Counted from the stretch's first letter, positions 34,415 to 43,845 are shown. The stretch is DNA of 63,170 bases from an uncultured Clostridia bacterium (GCA_934168355.1 CAKPNI010000006.1:1-63170), one strand, 5' to 3'. The notes: a model not told the origin generated them from the sequence alone. Numbers and translations: made by a program.

Positions 34415-35434
34415 TCACAAATTCTTCCTCCTAAGTTGCCCACAGGCTGCATCAATATCAGACCCAAGCTCACGTCTAACAGTTGCAACAATTCCGTGGT
34501 CATTTAAATAATCTCTAAATTTCAAAATATTTTCATTTGAACTTTTATCAAATTTACCATTTTCGATTTTATTAATAGGAATTAAATTTACATGGCAAAT
34601 CATACCTTTAAGTAATTTAACTAATTGTTTAGCATCATCTAAATTGTCATTATTATCCTTAGCTAGTGCATACTCAAAAGAAATTCTTCTATTAGTTGTT
34701 TTAATATAATCCTTACAAGCCTTCATTAATTCTTCTATATTATATCTGTTGTTTACAGGCATCATTGAACTTCTTTTTTCATCTGTAGTTGCATGTAAAG
34801 AAATAGATAAAGTACATTGAATATTTTCCTCAGCTAACTTATAAATCATAGGTACTAACCCACTTGTAGATACACTAATATGTCTTGCTCCAATATTAAT
34901 TCCTTTTGGATTATTTATAATTCTTATTGCATTTACAACATTGTCATAATTATCTAGCGGTTCCCCTATTCCCATAAATACCACATTCGAAATTTTTATA
35001 TTTTCATCTCTTTCAACCGCCAAAAGTTCTTCTACAATTTCACCTGATGTTAGGCTTCTTATAAATGCAATTCCTGTTGATGCACAAAATTTACACCCCA
35101 TTTTACAGCCTATTTGAGATGATACACATAGACTATATCCATGATGATATTTCATTAAAACTGTTTCAATTGCATTTCCATCTAATACATCAAATAAATA
35201 TTTTATTGTTCCATCTGATGCAACTTGTTTTCTTAAAATATTGAATATGCATAATGTGTAATTTTGCTTTAATTTTTCTCTTAGATTTAGCGATAAATTT
35301 GTCATATCATCAAATGATGTTACATTTTCTCTGTAAATCCAATTAAATATTTGTTCTGCTCTAAATGGCTTTTCTCCCATATTTATTAGTTCTTGTTTTA
35401 ATTCTTCTAAATTATAATCTTTTATATTTTTCAT
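34415..35434 (-). CDS. rlmN: 23S rRNA/tRNA adenine-C2 methyltransferase RlmN
   Basis: 339-aa radical SAM enzyme methylating A2503 of 23S rRNA and A37 of some tRNAs. Cluster motif CKMGCKFCAS (CxxxCxxC) near residue 105, MGIGEPLDNYDNV, SVSTSGLVPMIYKLA, SLHATTDEKRSSMMPVN and the C-terminal GSDIDAACGQLR carrying the conserved acceptor cysteine. GGAGG precedes the ATG. Affects translational accuracy, which may matter given the recoding described for this genome. Confidence 0.96.
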   Translation of the reverse strand: MKNIKDYNLEELKQELINMGEKPFRAEQIFNWIYRENVTSFDDMTNLSLNLREKLKQNYTLCIFNILRKQVASDGTIKYLFDVLDGNAIETVLMKYHHGYSLCVSSQIGCKMGCKFCASTGIAFIRSLTSGEIVEELLAVERDENIKISNVVFMGIGEPLDNYDNVVNAIRIINNPKGINIGARHISVSTSGLVPMIYKLAEENIQCTLSISLHATTDEKRSSMMPVNNRYNIEELMKACKDYIKTTNRRISFEYALAKDNNDNLDDAKQLVKLLKGMICHVNLIPINKIENGKFDKSSNENILKFRDYLNDHGIVATVRRELGSDIDAACGQLRRKNL

Positions 35435-35550
35435 ATTTCCTCCAAAACTTCATCTATTATATTACAAATACTTATAAAAATCAACTTGACAGATAAATAA
35501 AAAAAATATATATTTAAGTAAAATTTTTATTTTAAGGAGGGAATATATTT

Positions 35551-36705
35551 ATGAAAAATATATTTAAGAAACTTTTATTTATTTTTATTTTATTAACTAT
35601 AAGTATAGCTTCAATATCTTTTGCAAATAATGAAACAACAAATTATGACAATGAAGTTGTACCTATAAGTATGGATGGTGGTACACCTGTTGATAACACA
35701 TCTTCTCTAGATATTGCACCACCAAATCATGAAAATTATTTTTACGCCGGAACAGATGATGTTTATTTATCTATTCCCGTCGAAGGAGATGTCTTTATCA
35801 TTTCCGGAGGAACAGTTAATATTGATACAACAGTTACTGGAAACGCATTCATTTGTGCACCTTCTATCATAATCTCTGAAAACGCTACAATTAATGCTTC
35901 AATGTTTACTGTTACAAATTCTTTAAATATTGTAGGCTCTATTGGTGTAAATGTTTATAATGTTTCAGATGATTTTACCTTAGATGGAACTATCAAAAAC
36001 GATTTATTTAGCACTTCAAATAAAACCAATTTAAATGGTTCTATTTACAATTGTGCTAATATTTCAGCTGAAAATATTATAATTTCAGAGGATGCCAATA
36101 TAGAAGAAAATTTAAATTATTCATCAAAAGAAACAATTAATATTCCAAACAATGTAGTAAAAGGAAATATAAACTATTCCTTAATTGATACTAAACAAGA
36201 TAATTCTTTTGATTTAAATGACTTCATTTTTTCAGTAATTTCTTTTATAGTATTTGTAATAGTAATATTTATAATTAGTAAATGGTTAAATTGTAAATTT
36301 GTAAATAAGTATCCTGATTTTGTTAAAAATTTACCGAAATCTCTATTGTATGGATTATTAGGCTTAATAGTAACTCCTATAGTTTGTATATTTTTACTAA
36401 TATTAGGAATAACAATTAATTTATCTTTGGTTTTAATGGCTATATACTTCATACTTTTATTTATCGCATCTAGTATCGTTATAATTATTTTAGCAAAATT
36501 GATGTCTAATAAATTACATACAAAGTTTGAAAAAGCAAATGACACATTATTATCAATATTATCTATAGCAGTTTTAAGCCTTGTTTATAAAATATTACAG
36601 TTGATTCCAACCTTTGGAATAATAGTTACTTTTGCTTTTGTAATAGTAGGAATTGGAATTTTAATAAAAAGTATAATCCCTACTAAGGAACAAAAAAAAT
36701 CGTAA
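35551..36705 (+). CDS. Membrane protein with bactofilin-like beta-helix ectodomain
   Basis: 384 aa. Cleavable signal peptide (LLFIFILLTISIASISFA), then ~200 residues of short beta repeats (GDVFIISGGTVNID..GNAFICAPSIIISENATINAS) typical of polymer-forming or right-handed beta-helix proteins, then five or so transmembrane helices from residue ~225. AAGGAGGG precedes the ATG. It lies 21 nt before the penicillin-binding protein gene on the same strand, so an envelope or cell-shape role with PBP1A is plausible but inferred. Confidence 0.75.
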   Translation: MKNIFKKLLFIFILLTISIASISFANNETTNYDNEVVPISMDGGTPVDNTSSLDIAPPNHENYFYAGTDDVYLSIPVEGDVFIISGGTVNIDTTVTGNAFICAPSIIISENATINASMFTVTNSLNIVGSIGVNVYNVSDDFTLDGTIKNDLFSTSNKTNLNGSIYNCANISAENIIISEDANIEENLNYSSKETINIPNNVVKGNINYSLIDTKQDNSFDLNDFIFSVISFIVFVIVIFIISKWLNCKFVNKYPDFVKNLPKSLLYGLLGLIVTPIVCIFLLILGITINLSLVLMAIYFILLFIASSIVIIILAKLMSNKLHTKFEKANDTLLSILSIAVLSLVYKILQLIPTFGIIVTFAFVIVGIGILIKSIIPTKEQKKS

Positions 36706-36726
36706 TTTAACAGGAAGGTACTTTTA

Positions 36727-39159
36727 ATGAAACATAATAAGGAAAAAAAAATAAAAGAAGATAAAAAAGAACATAAAACATTAAAAAGTCGTTTTATAAA
36801 ATTTATAATTTTTACTTTAATATTAATTATAATAGCATCTATTTGCTACCTTGTATATAAAGCTTATATTTTTAAAACACTCGCCAAAGAGATGTTTAAT
36901 AACTCTACTTCAACTGTATTTGACTCAAACAAAAACGTTATTGCAGAAATAGGAAGCGAAAGAAATAGAGAAAATGTTAAACTTTCAGAAATACCTGATA
37001 ATTTAAAAAATGCTTATATTTCAATAGAAGACCAACGTTTTTACAAACACCATGGTGTTGATATCAAAAGAACAGGAGCAGCCATTTTTTCTTATGTTAT
37101 AAAACGTGGCTCTTCCTCTTTTGGTGGAAGTACTATCAGTCAGCAATTAGTTAAAAACCTGACTGGTGATGATTCAAATACCATTTCTAGAAAGGTTAAA
37201 GAGTGGTTTTATGCTTGTGTTTTAGATGGTAGTTTTTCTAAAGATGATATTTTAGAAACTTATTTAAACATTATTTATACTGGTCCTAATGTGTATGGTG
37301 TAAAAGAAGCGGCTCTTTACTATTTTAACCGTGATATAAATGACTTAAATTTAGCAGAATGTGCATTTCTAGCCGGAATTAATAATTCTCCTAATTCTTA
37401 TAATCCTTTTTCTGATACAGATAAATCAGAAAAAATTAACAAAAGGACAAAAACAGTTTTAAATAAAATGCAAGAATTAGGATATATTTCAAAAGAGGAA
37501 CTTGAAGATGCCACATCACAAGTAGACAATGGTTTAAAATTCAGTAAAGGAAATCTTCAAAATAATTCATCTGTTTATTCATATCACACAGATGCACTTA
37601 TAAATGAAATAATATCTGATTTGTCAAATAAAAAACATATCTCTCAGGATTTTGCAACAAACTATTTTTATTTATCAGGAAGTTCTGTTTATAGCACACA
37701 AAACAGCAATGTTCAAAAAATAGTTGAAAACGAATGTAAAAATAAAAAATATGTATTAAAATCATCAAATGGAGAAGATACTGCACAAACTGCAATAGTC
37801 ATTATGGACCAATCTACCGGCTATGTTGTAGCATGTTCGGGCGGATTGGGAGAAAAAACTAAATCAAGAGGATTTAACCGAGCAACCCAAATGAAAAGAC
37901 AAACTGGGTCAGCTATGAAGCCAATTGCCGTACTTGCTCCTGCAATTGATAAACGCATAGTTACAAATGTGACTGTTTTTGCAGATGAACCTACAACATT
38001 CACAGATTACAACGGAGAAGCCTATTCCCCTATTGATTATGACAATTATAAAGGTTCTATTACACTAAGACAAGCAGTTGAATCTTCTCAAAATATACCA
38101 TTTGTAAAACTTATGGAACAACTTACTCCTCAGGTATCAATTAAATACCTAGAAAAAATGGGAATTACTACTTTAAATGATAAAGATGTAAACCTTTCAC
38201 TTTCATTAGGCGGATTAGATGTCGGTATCTCCCCTCTTGAATTTGCAGGTGCATATAGTTCTATTGCAAATGATGGCGTTTATATTGAACCTACTTTTTA
38301 CACTAAAATAGATTCACATTCAAATGAAACTATTTTAGTATCAAAACAGAAAAAAAGACGTGTAATTTCAAAAGATGCAGCATTTATTCTAAAACAATTA
38401 TTAACAGAACCAGTTATTGGAAGTTCCGGAACTGCTACATACTGCTCTATTTCAGGAATGGATGTTGCAGCAAAAACTGGTACCACAAACGAAAACTATG
38501 ATAGATGGCTTTGTGGATTTACCCCATATTATACCTCAGTTTGTTGGTATGGATTTGATATGAATGAAAGTATAAACTTTAATGGTAAAAACCCAGCCGG
38601 ACTTATTTGGTCAAGTGTTATGAAGAGTATTCACTCTGAACTTCCAAATAAGAAGTTTGAAAAAACTGATGGAGTCGTAACATCAACCATTTGTAGAGAT
38701 TCTGGAAAGGTTGCAAATTCAAGTTGTCCTCATACTTTTACAGAATACTTTTTAAAAGGCACTGTACCTGATATGTGTACCCAACATTCTGGAAGTAGTA
38801 TGAATTCTAATAAATCTAATAAAGGTAATAGCACTACAAATTCTAAAAATACTACTACTGAAAACAATATTAAAAATGATGAGAACACATCTTCTTCTGA
38901 AGTAACACAAAACACAGTAAAAACAGAAGAACTGAATAACTCATCTTCGAGTGAAAGTACAACTAGCAAACCTAGCACTGGTACGACAGAAAACAAAACA
39001 ACAAGCAATAGTATTTCTTCTAGTTCTGGGGCAAATTCAAGTTCAGATTCAAACTCAAGTAGTGAAAAAAATAATACTGTCAATAATGCTACTGATGCTT
39101 CATCGCAGACAAATCATCAGACTTCAAATACGGCTTCTGGTGAAAATACAAATCAATAA
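36727..39159 (+). CDS. Class A penicillin-binding protein (PBP1A type)
   Basis: 810-aa bifunctional peptidoglycan synthase. One N-terminal transmembrane helix (~24-45), GT51 transglycosylase (SIEDQRFYKHHGVD, GGSTISQQLVKNL, YLNIIYTGPNVYGVKEAALYYF), then transpeptidase with TGSAMKP (SxxK), SSQN (SxN) and AKTGTT (KTG). After a short cysteine-bearing segment (STICRDSGKVANSSCP) comes a ~130-residue Ser/Thr/Asn-rich low-complexity tail outside the membrane. AGGAAGG precedes the ATG; a strong terminator follows. Confidence 0.95.
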   Translation: MKHNKEKKIKEDKKEHKTLKSRFIKFIIFTLILIIIASICYLVYKAYIFKTLAKEMFNNSTSTVFDSNKNVIAEIGSERNRENVKLSEIPDNLKNAYISIEDQRFYKHHGVDIKRTGAAIFSYVIKRGSSSFGGSTISQQLVKNLTGDDSNTISRKVKEWFYACVLDGSFSKDDILETYLNIIYTGPNVYGVKEAALYYFNRDINDLNLAECAFLAGINNSPNSYNPFSDTDKSEKINKRTKTVLNKMQELGYISKEELEDATSQVDNGLKFSKGNLQNNSSVYSYHTDALINEIISDLSNKKHISQDFATNYFYLSGSSVYSTQNSNVQKIVENECKNKKYVLKSSNGEDTAQTAIVIMDQSTGYVVACSGGLGEKTKSRGFNRATQMKRQTGSAMKPIAVLAPAIDKRIVTNVTVFADEPTTFTDYNGEAYSPIDYDNYKGSITLRQAVESSQNIPFVKLMEQLTPQVSIKYLEKMGITTLNDKDVNLSLSLGGLDVGISPLEFAGAYSSIANDGVYIEPTFYTKIDSHSNETILVSKQKKRRVISKDAAFILKQLLTEPVIGSSGTATYCSISGMDVAAKTGTTNENYDRWLCGFTPYYTSVCWYGFDMNESINFNGKNPAGLIWSSVMKSIHSELPNKKFEKTDGVVTSTICRDSGKVANSSCPHTFTEYFLKGTVPDMCTQHSGSSMNSNKSNKGNSTTNSKNTTTENNIKNDENTSSSEVTQNTVKTEELNNSSSSESTTSKPSTGTTENKTTSNSISSSSGANSSSDSNSSSEKNNTVNNATDASSQTNHQTSNTASGENTNQ

Positions 39160-39203
39160 AAAATAAACCAATTCAGGAATTTTTCTTGAATTGGTTTATT
39201 TTT
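39160..39203 (+). terminator. Terminator of the PBP gene
   Basis: AAATAAACCAATTCA / TGAATTGGTTTATT stem followed by TTTGTG immediately after the stop. Confidence 0.9.
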
Positions 39204-39255
39204 GTGTATAAACCTGAAGATAAGCTCATAGAAATTATATTGGAGGTTTAGTTAA

Positions 39256-40311
39256 ATGAAACATTTTAGAATATTTGTATTCAAAATTAAGAGAAATATT
39301 TTGCCCGGAATATTTTTACTATTTTTAATATGTCTTATTTTATTTTCATCTACCAATATGCAAGCAGCAAAATCCGGACTAAAACTATGGGCAAATTCTG
39401 TTATTCCTTCCCTATTCCCATTTTTCATAGCAACAGAGGTATTATCTAAGACTCGCATTCCTTATCAATTTGGAAAAATATTTAACAAACTAATGAAACC
39501 TCTATTTAACATCTCAGGAGAAGGCAGTTTTGCTTTGTTTATGGGATGGCTCAGTCGGATACCCTGTTCGGTGCGAAAATTGCAGTTAATTTTAGAAATA
39601 ATAATATTTGTACAAAAGAGGAATGTGAAAGATTACTAAGCTTCACAAATAATTCAGGTCCATTATTTATTATAGGCACTTGTCGGAATAAGTTTATTCG
39701 GGAATTATTTGATTGGTATTTTACTATTTATAACTCATATTTTAGCATGTATAACAGTTGGAATTATATTTAGATTTTGGAAGAAAAATTCAGCCACCAT
39801 GCAACAATATAAAGTTTCAAAATATGATAATAAACTTCAAAATATTACGGTTTCAAATTTAGGCGAAATACTTGGCACAAGCATTCAGTCAGCTATTTCT
39901 ACAATTCTTATGATTGGCGGATTTGTAGTTCTATTTTCTGTAATAATTTCCATTTTAAATGTTAGTGGTATTACAGATTTGGTATGTATTTTACTTGAAC
40001 CTGTTTGTCGCTTTTTAGGCATTCCGTCAAAAATTATGGCTTCTGTTTTTACAGGTCTTTTTGAGATTACTAATGGTATTAATATGGTCTCTTTAATAAA
40101 GCTTAAAAATATTTCTTTAAACATTATTGTTACTGCCCTTTTACTTGGATTTGGTGGATTTTCTGTTTTACTTCAGGTTTTTAGCATCGTTTCTAAGTCT
40201 GATTTATCTATTAAACCTTATGTTATTGGGAAAATTTTGCATGGGATTTTTGCTGCAGTTTATACCTTTTTAGCGGTGAGTATTTTTCCTTTTTTTAATT
40301 TTAATTTGTAA
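39256..40311 (+). CDS. ylbJ: Sporulation membrane protein YlbJ (three +1 recoding sites)
   Basis: 350-aa polytopic protein (YlbJ, nucleoside-recognition/Gate-domain family) required for spore cortex formation in Bacillus. Family motifs appear in order only when three CGG codons (39556, 39569, 39684) are each read +1: GLKLWANSVIPSLFPFFI, MGWLSGYPVGAKIAVNF, FTNNSGPLFIIGT, GISLFGNYLIGILLFITH and the C-terminal hydrophobic helices. All three shifts place glycine at a conserved glycine. The first two sites are 13 nt apart. GGAGG precedes the ATG. The final frame equals the starting frame because three single-base steps add up. Confidence 0.92.
39556..39559 (+). other. +1 recoding site CGGA in ylbJ (first)
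   Basis: AGT CGG ATA in frame 0. Skipping the C gives GGA TAC CCT GTT, the SGYPV part of the YlbJ motif SGYPVGAK. Confidence 0.92.
39569..39572 (+). other. +1 recoding site CGGT in ylbJ (second)
   Basis: GTT CGG TGC in the already shifted frame. Skipping the C gives GGT GCG AAA ATT, the GAKI part of SGYPVGAK. Confidence 0.92.
39684..39687 (+). other. +1 recoding site CGGA in ylbJ (third)
   Basis: TGT CGG AAT in frame. Skipping the C gives GGA ATA AGT TTA TTC GGG AAT, the YlbJ segment G-I-S-L-F-G-N. Confidence 0.9.
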
Positions 40312-40419
40312 GTTTTTTTGCATTGGGGACATTTTTTACGAAAATACTTTATTTTAAGTACATCGCCTTCAAATGTATCTTCAACTGGATTACCAACAGA
40401 CTATGATAAACTTGCAATT

Positions 40420-40476
40420 TTTATATCTGTTTATTAGTCCACATTATGTATATAATACACAACAAGGCGACATTTG
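40420..40476 (-). pseudogene. Remnant of a second small hydrophobic toxin gene
   Basis: Minus strand encodes NVALLCIIYIMWTNKQI then stop, nearly the same as the last 17 residues of the peptide at 40943-41050 (two differences), but upstream sequence diverges and no start codon or ribosome site remains. Confidence 0.6.
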
Positions 40477-40501
40477 CTTTTTATAAAAAATTCAATTATG
40501 T

Positions 40502-40624
40502 TTGACATCTAATATAAAAGTGTGTACAATAATTATAGGAAATGGAGAAACCACAAACGTGGTTTGTAACCTTTGATATGTAAAAAACACATCGCAATGG
40601 TCAAATTACAGATGTGTTTTTTAT
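40502..40624 (+). ncRNA. Putative small RNA 1 with its own promoter and terminator
   Basis: TTGACA (40502-40507), 17-bp spacer, TACAAT (40525-40530); transcript from about 40537 with hairpin AACCACAAACGTGGTT and a terminator hairpin AAAAACACATC / GATGTGTTTTT (40583-40621). No ORF. Its start, TAGGAAATGGAGA, resembles the start of small RNA 2 and of the toxin mRNA. Confidence 0.6.
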
Positions 40625-40823
40625 TTGTCTATTTGCTTAAATATATAACGAATATAATTAAGGCAAATACATTTCATTATAATAAGCACATATTATATCT
40701 TCTACTCCTTCTTCGTCAATAAAAACAGAAACTGGTATATTATTTTCCAAACTACAAAATAAGTCATTGTTTTCTAATAATAACACTTTTTTCAAATATA
40801 AAATCAAATTTTTTTAGTTTCAT

Positions 40824-40944
40824 TTGACATTTTGTAAATATGTGTATATAATATAGATAGAAAATGAGAACACAGAAAATATGTGTTACCTAAAAAATTA
40901 GTTATACACCACTAGCTCTGCGAAAGCGTATGTGGTGTATTTTT
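40824..40944 (+). ncRNA. Putative antisense antitoxin RNA (small RNA 2)
   Basis: Strong promoter TTGACA (40824-40829), 17-bp spacer, TATAAT (40847-40852). Transcript of about 85 nt from ~40859, with hairpin AACACA..TGTGTT and a terminator ATACACCAC / GTGGTGTAT plus T tract ending ~40944. The terminator hairpin lies directly against the stop codon of the convergent small hydrophobic gene and could end both transcripts, so the two RNAs are complementary at their 3' ends, as in type I toxin-antitoxin pairs. Confidence 0.6.
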
Positions 40945-41050
40945 ATATCTGTTTGTCAGTCCACATTATGTATATAATACACAACAAGGTGACATTTATG
41001 GCTATTGAAAACATAAATCCTATGATTAGGAATAGTAAAAAATTTACCAT
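40943..41050 (-). CDS. Small hydrophobic peptide, candidate type I toxin
   Basis: 35 aa: starts MVNFLLFLIIGFMF and ends MWTDKQI, one transmembrane helix with a short polar tail. AGGAGG lies nine bases before the ATG. A promoter TAGACA, 17 bp, TATACT lies upstream near 41130-41165, giving a leader of some 80 nt that contains a hairpin CTCAACAAAAGTTGAG, a feature that often limits translation of type I toxins. Convergent with a small RNA whose 3' end overlaps it. No homologue is recognised by sequence alone. Confidence 0.6.
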   Translation of the reverse strand: MVNFLLFLIIGFMFSIAINVTLLCIIYIMWTDKQI

Positions 41051-41230
41051 AAGCGACCACCTCCTTACTCTCAACTTTTGTTGAGTTTTAGAGGCAACAC
41101 ACACATCTGCTTTTATCTCATTTCCTATGTTTAGTAGTATATTACATTTTTTTTGGTTTGTCTAGCGAACAGAACAAACTTTTTATATTTTAATTAAAGC
41201 AGTAGATTTTTGGTCTACTGCCTTTAGACT

Positions 41231-42046
41231 TTATATGTTTACTGTTTCGTTTTTTAGTTGTGTAACTGTCTTTTCACATAACACTATTGTCTTTTGTGAA
41301 TTGTTTAAAATCTCATATATGTCGTTTATTATACTATCCTTAAATACTTTACTTGTACTTTTAAATGTGTCAGAGCTTGGCGATACATCTTCGTTTGTAA
41401 CAATTCCCATAACAGTGCTCGTTCTGTGTATATTTGTAATATTGTAATCTGTATCAAAATTCATTATATCAACAAATTGCACACTGCCACTAGATGAATA
41501 CTCTTTTACACTTTTTTCTGTAAAATTTATTACTCCATAGGTCTTATCAATACTACCTGTTCGTTCGTATTTTATATTAAAATTATCCCCTATGTTATTA
41601 ATTGTATATTTGTAATATGTATTTGAATTTGTATTGATACATTGTTCTATGTACTCATACAAATTAACATTTTGACTTATTGTTTGTTTAGTATTATTTG
41701 ATGAAGCACTACGATTATAGCTTCTTATTACCATATAATATAAATAACATTGTCCACAAATTACTACAATACTCAGAATGATAGCAATTATAGAAATAGA
41801 TTTATTATTTTTTAAACTTTTAGCAGATATTGCCAATGTTATTATGCTTAAAATAGAGCTTACTATAATTTCACTTAGATTAACTTTAAAAAATCCATTT
41901 ACAAAAAGTGCAACTTGCACTATTAATAATATAATTAATATAATTGTATTTTGACCAGAACCATTAATTTTCTTTCCACAATTTGGGCATACTTTAGCTT
42001 GACTTGATACTTCTTTCCCACATTCACTACATTTAATTAAAGCCAT
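41231..42046 (-). CDS. Zinc-ribbon membrane protein
   Basis: 271 aa. N-terminal double-CxxC zinc ribbon (KCSECGKEVSS..KVCPNCGKK), then three hydrophobic helices (TIILIILLIVQVALFVNGFF, SEIIVSSILSIITLAISA, ISIIAIILSIVVICGQCYLY) and a ~150-residue extracytoplasmic region with no recognised fold. First residues MALIKC follow AAAGGAAA. It is last of three small membrane-protein genes on the minus strand with 27-48 nt gaps. Confidence 0.75.
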   Translation of the reverse strand: MALIKCSECGKEVSSQAKVCPNCGKKINGSGQNTIILIILLIVQVALFVNGFFKVNLSEIIVSSILSIITLAISAKSLKNNKSISIIAIILSIVVICGQCYLYYMVIRSYNRSASSNNTKQTISQNVNLYEYIEQCINTNSNTYYKYTINNIGDNFNIKYERTGSIDKTYGVINFTEKSVKEYSSSGSVQFVDIMNFDTDYNITNIHRTSTVMGIVTNEDVSPSSDTFKSTSKVFKDSIINDIYEILNNSQKTIVLCEKTVTQLKNETVNI

Positions 42047-42073
42047 TTCTTTTTTCCTTTCTTCACTTTAAAT

Positions 42074-42622
42074 TTATTCAAATTCTAAATCTGTTACTTT
42101 TATTGTATGTCTTGTTGGGTCAACATCACTTGTAAGATTTTGGAATGGATAAAATATACCTTCTTCTTGTTTCCACGAATAATTCGGTTTTAATGATTTA
42201 AATTGAGATATATTAAAACTATCTTCTGCTACGTCTTTTCCGTCTGCGTCTTGAAAATATACTGTAATTGTCATTCCTGTTACCGTTTTATCTCCATTAT
42301 TTTTTACTTGTATCTGACTAAGTCCCCATTGTTTTTTGTCTGAATACCTAATAAATTCTTTTATAACTGCATTTTCCAACACAAAATAGTTATTAATGTA
42401 TTCTATTGTTTCGTTTGACGTATTTGTTGTATTGCTTAACCCCCCATTAACTGTAAGATTTCTTAATTGGTCTACGTTAGACACTGACTGTCTTAAATTG
42501 TCAACTATTTTATCTCTTTTCTTTTGTTTTATAATATTATTTCCAATAATAAGTGCCAACACAACCACAACAACAATTATAATTATCTTCATATTTTTAT
42601 TATTTTTTTCTTTCTCTTCCAT
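42074..42622 (-). CDS. Membrane-anchored FxLYD-like protein
   Basis: 182 aa: one transmembrane helix (IIIIVVVVVLALIIGNNII), an Asn/Thr-rich linker and a beta domain (ENAVIKEFI..WGLSQIQVKNNGDKTVTGMTITVYFQDADG) that looks like the FxLYD fold of extracellular lipoproteins. Middle gene of the 41.2-43.4 kb trio. Role unknown. Confidence 0.68.
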   Translation of the reverse strand: MEEKEKNNKNMKIIIIVVVVVLALIIGNNIIKQKKRDKIVDNLRQSVSNVDQLRNLTVNGGLSNTTNTSNETIEYINNYFVLENAVIKEFIRYSDKKQWGLSQIQVKNNGDKTVTGMTITVYFQDADGKDVAEDSFNISQFKSLKPNYSWKQEEGIFYPFQNLTSDVDPTRHTIKVTDLEFE

Positions 42623-42670
42623 AAAAATTTTTACCCCTTTTCCTTAAAATTTACTATTCTAAAAACTTTT

Positions 42671-43351
42671 TCATTCAACTTTGAATTTAATATATTTTGA
42701 TGTTCGTGGTTCTTGGTAGTTTATGAAAATTTCTTTTGCCTCCCTAGGCACTAAAAAGAAAATTGAGCCTTTTACTTTTGTCCCAACTGTCAAATTTCCA
42801 GATTGCAAAGAATTATATATTAAATTATGTTCAAATGTATACATACCATTTGTAGTATAACCATCTGCATAACAATTAAAATTTCCAGACGATACATATA
42901 TACTATCTTGCGATATTTTACTTTGCTTTATATATTCAATTTCAAATTCTGCTCTTATTATTCTATCACTCTTTTTTACATCTCTATAATTATCAATGTC
43001 TTTAAAATCTCCGTCATAGTTTAAAAGTTCAATCCTGATAATTCCGTCATTAAAAGGCTTCCCAACTTGATAGGTGTCATTTGCTTTTTCAATAGCATTG
43101 TTTTTTTCATCGTTTTCTTCTCTTTCTTTTTCTTTATTTTCTGCTATAATTCTGTCCGCTTCTTCTTTTATCCTATCTGTTTCTTCCTTAGTTTTTTGAA
43201 ATTCTTGTTCTTCTTCGGTTAAAGTAGTATTCGACGTACCAGTGTCAAATCCTCCCGTCCACCAAAACCAAAACATTATAATTCCAGCCCATATCGCTAT
43301 TGCCAAAATAATTATTGGATAATTCGCATTCATTTCACTCAGCTTTTTCAT
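42671..43351 (-). CDS. Membrane-anchored DUF4352-like protein
   Basis: 226 aa: N-terminal transmembrane helix (IIILAIAIWAGIIMFWFWW), a Glu/Lys-rich coiled coil (~45-85) and a C-terminal beta domain (IRAEFEIEYIKQ..VGTKVKGSIFFLVPREAKEIFINYQ) resembling DUF4352. AAAGGGGG precedes the ATG. First gene of the trio; the three products share the plan of a membrane anchor with an outward domain. Confidence 0.68.
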   Translation of the reverse strand: MKKLSEMNANYPIIILAIAIWAGIIMFWFWWTGGFDTGTSNTTLTEEEQEFQKTKEETDRIKEEADRIIAENKEKEREENDEKNNAIEKANDTYQVGKPFNDGIIRIELLNYDGDFKDIDNYRDVKKSDRIIRAEFEIEYIKQSKISQDSIYVSSGNFNCYADGYTTNGMYTFEHNLIYNSLQSGNLTVGTKVKGSIFFLVPREAKEIFINYQEPRTSKYIKFKVE

Positions 43352-43478
43352 CCTATATCCCCCTTTCTTTATATTTTATATGTCGAATTTTATCACATAA
43401 AATATTTTTATGCAATACTTTTGTCTTTCTTTTTGTCTAGTATTTTTATCTATACTTTTGTGGCACAATATATAAGAG

Positions 43479-43676
43479 GTGGTAAAAATGTTTGAAATAT
43501 CAAAATATAAAGATAGCAACGTAAAATTGTCTATAAGGCTTCCTGAAAGCATTGACAATACTTTAAGAAGAATAGCTACTGTTGAAAATATGAGCTTTAA
43601 TAACGTTCTTGTTAGCTGCATAAAATATGCACTTGATAATACTGATTTAACAAAATATGAAGAAGAAGAAAAGTAG
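43479..43676 (+). CDS. Ribbon-helix-helix (CopG/Arc-type) DNA-binding protein
   Basis: 65 aa. VKLSIRLPESIDNTLRRIATVENMSFNNVLVSCIKYALDN is the RHH fold with the usual beta strand followed by two helices. GAGGTGG precedes the ATG. It stands alone on the plus strand, divergent from the membrane-protein trio, so it may regulate them. No partner toxin is adjacent. Confidence 0.75.
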   Translation: MVKMFEISKYKDSNVKLSIRLPESIDNTLRRIATVENMSFNNVLVSCIKYALDNTDLTKYEEEEK

Positions 43677-43756
43677 AGCCGTTTTAGGTTCTTCTTTTTA
43701 TTATTATTTATAACAACTTATTTTTGGGTATAGTATCCCCAAAGGAGGCTATATTA

Positions 43757-43778
43757 ATAATATAATATATTATATTAT
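43757..43778. repeat. 22-bp perfect AT palindrome
   Basis: Perfect inverted repeat of A and T only in the 310-base stretch between the RHH gene and spo0A. The rest of that stretch holds a weak hairpin TTTGGG / CCCAAA at about 43720-43740 and the small ORF at 43846. Confidence 0.5.
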
Positions 43779-43845
43779 AGATTAAATACTATTTATACAA
43801 TATTATATAATTACATTTCACTTTTCGCGCGCTTCCCCTATAAGT

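Noticed and set aside
43741..43800. Replication origin or plasmid element at the AT palindrome
   Set aside because: A single 22-bp palindrome without DnaA boxes, iterons or a replication gene.
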